NCBI GenBank assembly: GCA_028015205.1
Contig: CM051519.1
Location: 39,847,979 to 39,911,978, forward strand
Origin: Mytilisepta virgata
Lineage: Eukaryota; Mollusca; Bivalvia; Mytilida; Mytilidae
Length of the DNA stretch: 64,000 nt
Direction of reading: 5' to 3'
Part shown: in pieces, positions 58,401 to 64,000 of the stretch
Position numbering within the stretch: the stretch's first letter is position 1
Layout: each line of letters starts with the position of its first letter
The notes under the pieces: generated by a model
Databases searched by the model: none
Seen by the model: the letters and a program-made list of their open reading frames with translations, nothing else
Told to the model about the DNA's origin: nothing
Position numbers and translations under genes: made by a program

Positions 58401-59159
58401 AAGTGTCCCTACTGCGGGGAACACTTTCAATTCCGACAGTAGCTTTCCAGTTGTCTGTTGGTATTGGAATTTTTTATATATGTTGTTTACAAACTGCGTT
58501 TTATATCCTTACCTATTATAATAATAATATGTAGTTTTATTTTTAACCGTCTGAATCTATTTTGTGGGTGTTTACATTGCTAATGCTTTAGTTTTTGTGT
58601 TGTCCCGTTAGATTCTGTATACGAGTAATTAATTACGCTTTGGTTTTTTTATTTTCCTTTTTTTTATCTTTGTTGTTTGTGTTTGATTTTTTGTTTTTCT
58701 CATGAATGGTCTTGTGGTTTTTTTACCTTTTTACAATGTATCATTTTGTTCTCCTTTTTTGGGTCGATATTCAACAAACCAATATACAGTCTAACCCTAC
58801 GCACAAACTTGTTTCATATTATACATTTTTGAACTTGAAACGTTTCAGAAGAGATGTGCCACAATATCTCTTATTTAGAAATAAAAGCCCCAAAAAGTTA
58901 TATTTTTATACTTATTGGGTAAATACCTACCAAAAGTTTAGTTTCACATGCAAATGTACATGTATATATTACTCATAGCGAATTGCTTCTATATGCTGAC
59001 ACATGTGAATAAAAAAGGAAAATGGTAGATGGGCTTATTATGCAAAATTCCTACATAAACTGACGCAGTTCAAATAAAGACAAATTATCTATATTTGCAA
59101 TTATTACTTTTTTCTTCATATTTATCGTTTATCATCGTTTTTAAATTGCCAGGAGTTAC

Positions 59160-59297
59160 CTTCTTCCGCATTCTTCTTCATTCTTGTTTTCTGTATACCG
59201 AATCCCAATGCCATAGTTAAAATAATACATACTACAGAGCATCCTATACTTGATCCTACTACCACACTCATACTATATCCGGACTCTGGACATTTTA
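59160..59297 (-). CDS. Transmembrane-segment exon
   Basis: Acceptor CATTATATTTTAG, entry in phase 1, strong donor GAAG|GTAACT leaving phase 1; 138 nt. Peptide KCPESGYSMSVVVGSSIGCS then VVCIILTMALGFGIQKTRMK: an extracellular stub, one hydrophobic helix with small residues, then a basic stop-transfer. This is the last part of a type I receptor on the minus strand. If the donor is not used, the frame ends 12 codons later (TAA at 59122) with a short tail. The extracellular exons should be at higher coordinates, where I see only repeats up to 59.8 kb. Confidence 0.6.
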
Positions 59298-59319
59298 CTA
59301 AAATATAATGTAATAACAT

Positions 59320-59375
59320 TTATAATTAAAAGGTCATTTGTGCCTAGCACAAATGATAAGGTCTTTCCTTATTCA
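59320..59375 (+). repeat. Hairpin-start module, copy 1
   Basis: TAATTAAAAGGTCATTTGTGCCTAGCACAAATGATAAGGTCTTTCC: a short inverted repeat (CATTTGTGC/GCACAAATG) between an ATTAAAA box and AGGTCTTTCC. Same module at 60437, 61784 and 63661. Confidence 0.75.
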
Positions 59376-59471
59376 CGTTTCCAGTTTTGCAATAAAGAGG
59401 CCCTGCCCCTCTATTTTTGGCAAGGGGCATAACTCTTGGGAAATAAAGAAAATAGACCCCCCCCCAAAAAA

Positions 59472-59667
59472 AAAGAAAAAAAAAAGGCCCGTCCCGTCTT
59501 CAGTAAAGAGATATTGCTACTTCTGTTTTCTCTTGAAATCTCTTAAATTTTTAATGTATTTTTCCAAATAGTAATTGTCAAAAAAAAAAAAAAAAAAAAG
59601 AAAGAAAGAAAAAAAAAATAATGAAGTAGCAATATCTCTTTTCTGAAGGCGGGACGGGCCTTTTTTT
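59472..59667. mobile_element. Palindrome with A-rich centre
   Basis: GGCCCGTCCCGTCTTCAGTAAAGAGATATTGCTAC (59485-59519) is inverted with two mismatches at 59626-59660, around about 105 bp ending in a (GAAA)n / poly-A stretch. Confidence 0.85.
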
Positions 59668-59741
59668 GTTTGTTTGTTTGTTTATTAATTATTTTTTTAT
59701 TTGTAGACAGCAAGTTTTCCTAGGATTGCTGAATACATGTA

Positions 59742-59763
59742 AGGGGGGGGGGGGGGGGGGGGG
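59742..59763 (+). repeat. Poly-G tract of about 22 bases
   Basis: One of the longest G/C homopolymers in the window, with C tracts at 36289-36316 and 50577-50597. Confidence 0.9.
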
Positions 59764-59824
59764 GTGGCGCATTGTATTTTTATTTCTCTAGATACACAAG
59801 TGACAGTAAAAGTACATTTCTACT

Positions 59825-59995
59825 ATAATGTTTACTTCTATTTCAGGGACGCTGGATTGGATGACGTTGTGTATGTCACGTGACGTCCATTGATATATGT
59901 CTGGACTTAGTTTATTTCTTTCTTTTCGAGAAGGGACGTCGTCGGGTGAACATGGCACAGGATAATGCATTTTGCTGTTTGATGTAGAAATAGTC
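59825..59995 (-). other. Exon-like open segment, strand ambiguous
   Basis: Minus strand: MTISTSNSKMHYPVPCSPDD, VPSRKERNKLSPDIYQWTSR, DIHNVIQSSVPEIE then a donor-like GAA|GTAAAC; composition looks coding. Plus strand: the same place has an acceptor CTTCTATTTCAG followed by a frame DAGLDDVVYVT and stop. I cannot decide between them, nor link either to a neighbour. Confidence 0.3.
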
Positions 59996-60436
59996 ATAAA
60001 TAGAAAACGGAGTGTACGTGTACACATTTACTTATGTCAGAATGAAGATTCATGTAGAAATTTGATCTCACGATTTATTTATTTAGATTTCCGGTGCCAT
60101 GTTGAGCAGACGACATTTTCGTGAATAAAGTACTGTTAATTTGACGCGAAATTTTGACATTCGGATGCAATAAATTGGTAAAATTTGGACGAATCTTGTG
60201 TTTTATGGCGGAAAATAGCTTTCTATTACTGCACTGCGCGAACGCTATTTTCAGGAAATTGGTTGGAGTTAGGGTCATAATTTTTTCTTATAAACAAAGC
60301 CCTGGATATCCCCTAGCTGTCTGCCAAATATCAGCCCTGTACGATTTGTACTTTTTGAGGAGATACGATAACATTTCCTATGGGGTCCCGCGTGGATTTT
60401 TACCGAACTTTCTAAGAAGAATTGTATTTACAATAT

Positions 60437-61780
60437 TAAAAAGTCATTTGTTCAGAGAACAAATGTGAGGTCTTTCCCCGTCTCTAGTTAGTGTTATGGT
60501 GTCCTATACAAATACTTAAGACAATTGAGTCATTTTGTTTACGATAAAATGTTGCCAATAGTTATCATATACGTTCCAGAATAAAGATCAAGGGGCCTAG
60601 TGTCAGAAAAAGTATGGTTGTTAAGGACTTTGTCGGTTGCTATGGACAGAAGGTCACTTCCGGTTATAAAACTTAATTCTAAACTCAGAAGGTAGTGTTG
60701 GTTAAGAATACATATGGTTGCTATGGACTTTTCATTAACGTTACCTTGTTGCTAGGGAATGACCTTGACCCAAGACCTTTGACCTTTGACTCAAATTGTA
60801 GGTCTTTGCATACTGATTCATTTAAGTATACATGTTTACTATACTATCTAATACGGTTTTCAAGTTATAAGCATAAAACCAGTTTTAACATACAAATCAA
60901 GTGCAATAACTCAAAAACGACAAGTTTTACGGTTTCGGTCCTAAGACTTTTTTGTAGATTTCGACGTGACGAACAATTTTCCCATGTATTGTCTGCTTCA
61001 ATTTTGTACGGTTTACGTGCTTTTCCACAAAAACTGTTTACAGTGTCGGCCATTTTGAAAATGGCCGCCATTAGCCAATCAAATTTGATTTTAAATTGAA
61101 GGGAATAAGTTGACGGTCACCAATAATCCATATGTTTACTATGTTATCTCGAACCATTTTCAAGTTATAGGCCAAAAACCATTTAGCCGAAACGCGTTAA
61201 GGGCTATAACTCGAATACCGTTTGTCGTACAGGGTTCGACCCTTATATCAAATAAAGGTCTAAATGAGACAAGTATTTTCCCCATTACATGTCTGCTTAA
61301 ATTTTGTATGGTTTTTGAGTTAACCTGAAAACAAGGTGTACCATGACCTCTGACCTTGAGATTTGACCTTTGACCTTGACATTTTTGAATGCAACATATG
61401 TCATCCAGGATGATTGGTGAAGGCCCCAAGTCTCTAGGACTTACCGTTTTGAAGAAAAAAAATTGACGTGTCGCGACACTTTTCGGGTCAAAAACTCGTA
61501 ACCAGGAAGTCGATCAGAACATTTTTTTTTTGCATGACGAATCATGTCCAGGAGTTGAGCAACATTTTCCCCACTTCAGATTTTTGATAACGGTTACGGT
61601 TTTTGAGTTAATCTGCAAACAAGGTTTTACGGTCTGGGGCAGATAACTCCGTTACTAAAAATAGATCGGTTTCGCAGGCCGACTCAAGTCGAGCCCAAGT
61701 AGTGTCGTTTAATAGTACTAAGTTTCGTAATGATAGGTCGCGACACTTTTTTGACATCTGCGGCAGAAAAAAAAAAATAA
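60437..61780 (+). repeat. Hairpin-start repeat unit, copy 2
   Basis: Starts TAAAAAGTCATTTGTTCAGAGAACAAATGTGAGGTCTTTCC and ends in an A-rich tail (CGGCAGAAAAAAAAAAATAA) right before the next unit. The body carries TGACCTCTGACCT (61344) and TGACCTTTGACCT (61364). The 134-codon frame 60695-61099 is inside it and has no domain. Confidence 0.7.
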
Positions 61781-61783
61781 TAA

Positions 61784-63660
61784 TTAAAAACCAATTGTTC
61801 AGAGAACAATTGAAGGTCTTTCCACCTCAATTGCAGATTTGTTGATAAAAAAAATGAGGTTTAAAATGTAATTGTTGGTTTTAGAGCATAGCTAAACTTT
61901 CAGTGATTTCAAAGATATATGGTTCTATGTACTGAAATAAGGGAGGTATTATGCTACTTCCCGTATTACAAATATCACTTCTGGTTTGATACGATAGGTA
62001 ATTTCACAATTTTTAAAAAAATATATGGACTGCTAGTTTGAATAACTAAGAAAAATGTTTATTTCTGGTTAACTAAATGTTTGTGATGAATTATACTGTT
62101 TTGCACTATAAACATCAAAAACGGCATTAATGTGACCTTATAAATTGACAATTCTAGACGTTTTCATGGGTTGTAACATTGTCACATTAATTAACATTCC
62201 AATATATCCAAAACGTCTAAAAACGTCTACAGAAATAATAACGTTGCCAGAAATGACGTCATCAAAAGTAGTGCCTGAATTTCACGCTTTCAATAGCTTT
62301 AATTGCTTTAAAAATCTGAAAAAAACTTATAAAGTGTGAAAAAATGCAAAATACGTAATAAAGGTCATGACCTTGACCTTTGACCTTGTGACCTTTTTCA
62401 AGGTCATTGGTCGTTGAGGTCATTTTAGAAGACCCCATGCCATTATTATGTACCATTGTCAAGTTATAAACGAAAAACCTTAAGTTTGAACGTTGTAGGC
62501 GCAATTACTCTCAAAAGATGACGTCATACAACTTGAACTCAAAAGTAACAAAGTTGCGCATCAATGTCCTAAACATTTCCACCATTACATTTCCTTGGCT
62601 ATCCACAACCATTTCAGAGGAGTAGTGATAACAAGCAAATGTCAAATAATAGAACTTGACCTTGACCTTTGACCTTGATGCCAATTTGAAGGTTATCAAT
62701 CCCTGATGTTAAAACAAAAGACCCCATGCCTTTATCATGTACCATTGTTGAGAAATAAACGAAAAACAAAAATTTAAACATTCTAGGGGCAATTACGCCT
62801 ATAAAATGACGTCATACAACTTTTTCTCAAATGTAACAAAGCTAGGTCTCAACGTCCTGAACATTTTCTCCATTACATTTTATCAGCTATCTTTTACCGT
62901 TTCAGAGGAGAAGCGATAACAAGCAAAAGTTAAAATTTAGAACTTGACCTTGACCTTCGACCTTGATGCCAATTTGAAGGTTATCAATCCTTGATGTCAA
63001 AACAAAAGACCCCATGCCTTTATCATGTACCATTGCTGAGATATAAACGAAACACCGCAAATTTAAACGTTCTAACGGCAATTACGCCTATAAAATGACG
63101 TCATACAACTTTTATGCAAATGTAACAAAGCTAGGTCTCAACGTCCTTAACATTTTCTCCATTACATTTTATCAGCTATCTTTTACAGTTTCAGAGGAGA
63201 AGCGATAACAAGCAAAAGTCAAAATTTAGAACTTGACCTTGACCTTTGACCTTGACCTCATTTTACTTTTTAGGGGTCATGGACCCTAAATACAAAGTTT
63301 CATGTTGATATCTCAACGCTAAATAACAATTTGTATGATACACCAAAAGTGAAAGTCGTTTGAAGGGAAATAACTCCTATGAAATGTCGTCAGATCCTTT
63401 CCAACCAAATTGAACAAAGTTGCGCACAGATACACTGAAGACATTGCAAAAGATTTTAGGTCGATATCTTTTACGGTTACAGAGAAATAAAGATAACAAG
63501 AAAAGGAGGACGCGGGGAGATAACTCCTATAAAAAAAAGTGTTCGGTTACACAGGGTCAATGGTGAAATCGCAATCACTGTACGATATCATGGGCCAAAA
63601 ATCCTTTCGATATGTCAAGTAACAAAAAAACATCCTAGACGGCAGAAGAAAAAAAAAAAA
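61784..63660 (+). repeat. Hairpin-start repeat unit, copy 3 (1877 bp)
   Basis: Starts TTAAAAACCAATTGTTCAGAGAACAATTGAAGGTCTTTCC. The next unit starts at 63661, and its first 340 bases match this one at a constant 1877-bp offset (e.g. CATCAAAAACG at 62113 and 63990). Internally, 62520-63240 holds a ~288-bp tandem repeat marked by GAACTTGACCTTGACCTT at 62652, 62940 and 63229. It ends in an A-rich tail (CGGCAGAAGAAAAAAAAAAA). Confidence 0.85.
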
Positions 63661-64000
63661 TTAAAAACCAATTGTTCAGAGAACAATTGAAGGTCTTTCC
63701 ACCTCAATTGCAGATTGAATGATAAAAAAATGAGGTTTAAAATGTAATTGTTGGTTTTAGAGCATAGCTAAACTTTCCAGTGATTTCAAGGATATATGGT
63801 TCTATGTACTGAAATAAGGGAGGTATTATGCTACTTCCCGTATTACAAATATCACTTCTGGTTTGATATGATAGGTAATTTCACAAATGTTAAAAAAATA
63901 TATGGACTGCCAGTTTGAATAACAAAGAAAAATGTTTATTTCTGGTTAACTAAATGTTTGTGATGAATTATACTGTTTTGCACTATAAACATCAAAAACG
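63661..64000 (+). repeat. Hairpin-start repeat unit, copy 4 (cut by window end)
   Basis: First 340 bp of the next head-to-tail unit, with only a few differences from 61784-62123. Confidence 0.9.

Noticed and set aside
60695..61099. 134-codon open frame
   Set aside because: It lies inside a dispersed repeat unit, has no recognisable domain, and overlaps an equally open minus-strand frame.

Overview
This looks like nuclear DNA of a marine bivalve, most likely a mytilid mussel. The call rests on three things: a split metallothionein gene with the 21-cysteine layout of mussel metallothioneins; several dispersed repeats I recognise from mytilid DNA (tRNA-derived SINEs, the 'GTTGTTGTCTCTTTGACACA' tail, the 'GTCGAGC' element with internal ~147-bp repeats); and AT-rich DNA with long introns and many MITE-like palindromes. 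There is nothing bacterial here: no operons, CRISPR array, rRNA or plausible tRNA gene. Exons are short and often lack a Met, so most of the real coding sequence had to be found from splice sites, codon phase and motif spacing.

Layout. 1-3.7 kb: repeats, including a SINE with a clean target-site duplication. 3.7-5.6 kb (-): intact single-exon TRIM protein (RING, two B-boxes, coiled coil, NHL-like propeller). 7.1-10.4 kb (-): one inferred gene for a type II membrane protein with an extracellular F5/8C (fucolectin-like) domain, four exons seen. 10.4-18 kb: non-coding repeats. 16-32 kb (+): a metallothionein locus with two intact alternative copies of coding exon 1 (18.2 and 23.2 kb), exon-less relics near 16.0 and 25.7 kb, and one exon 2 (29.2 kb) and exon 3 (31.8 kb). 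32-39 kb: repeats, one of which interrupts a segment whose uninterrupted copy lies at 49.2-49.7 kb. 38.9-52.0 kb (+): a six-exon gene, reconstructed here, for a ~422-residue protein with eight zinc fingers sharing the same C-x11-H-x3-C core (XAF1/TRAFD1/TRAF-like). Its 7.3-kb first intron holds a near-perfect 1.1-kb inverted duplication. 53-56.6 kb (+): a possible small three-exon gene. 55.8 kb (-): a terminal exon carrying a tyrosine-rich, ITAM-like tail. 59.2 kb (-): a transmembrane exon. 59.3-64 kb: repeats that all begin with the same small hairpin.

How the genes might work together: the TRIM, zinc-finger, F5/8C lectin-type and tyrosine-tail products are typical of the expanded innate-immune repertoires of bivalves, and metallothionein handles metal and oxidative stress. 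Nothing in the sequence shows co-regulation; clustering may simply reflect expanded families. Multi-exon models are inference from splice consensus and phase and need transcript support.
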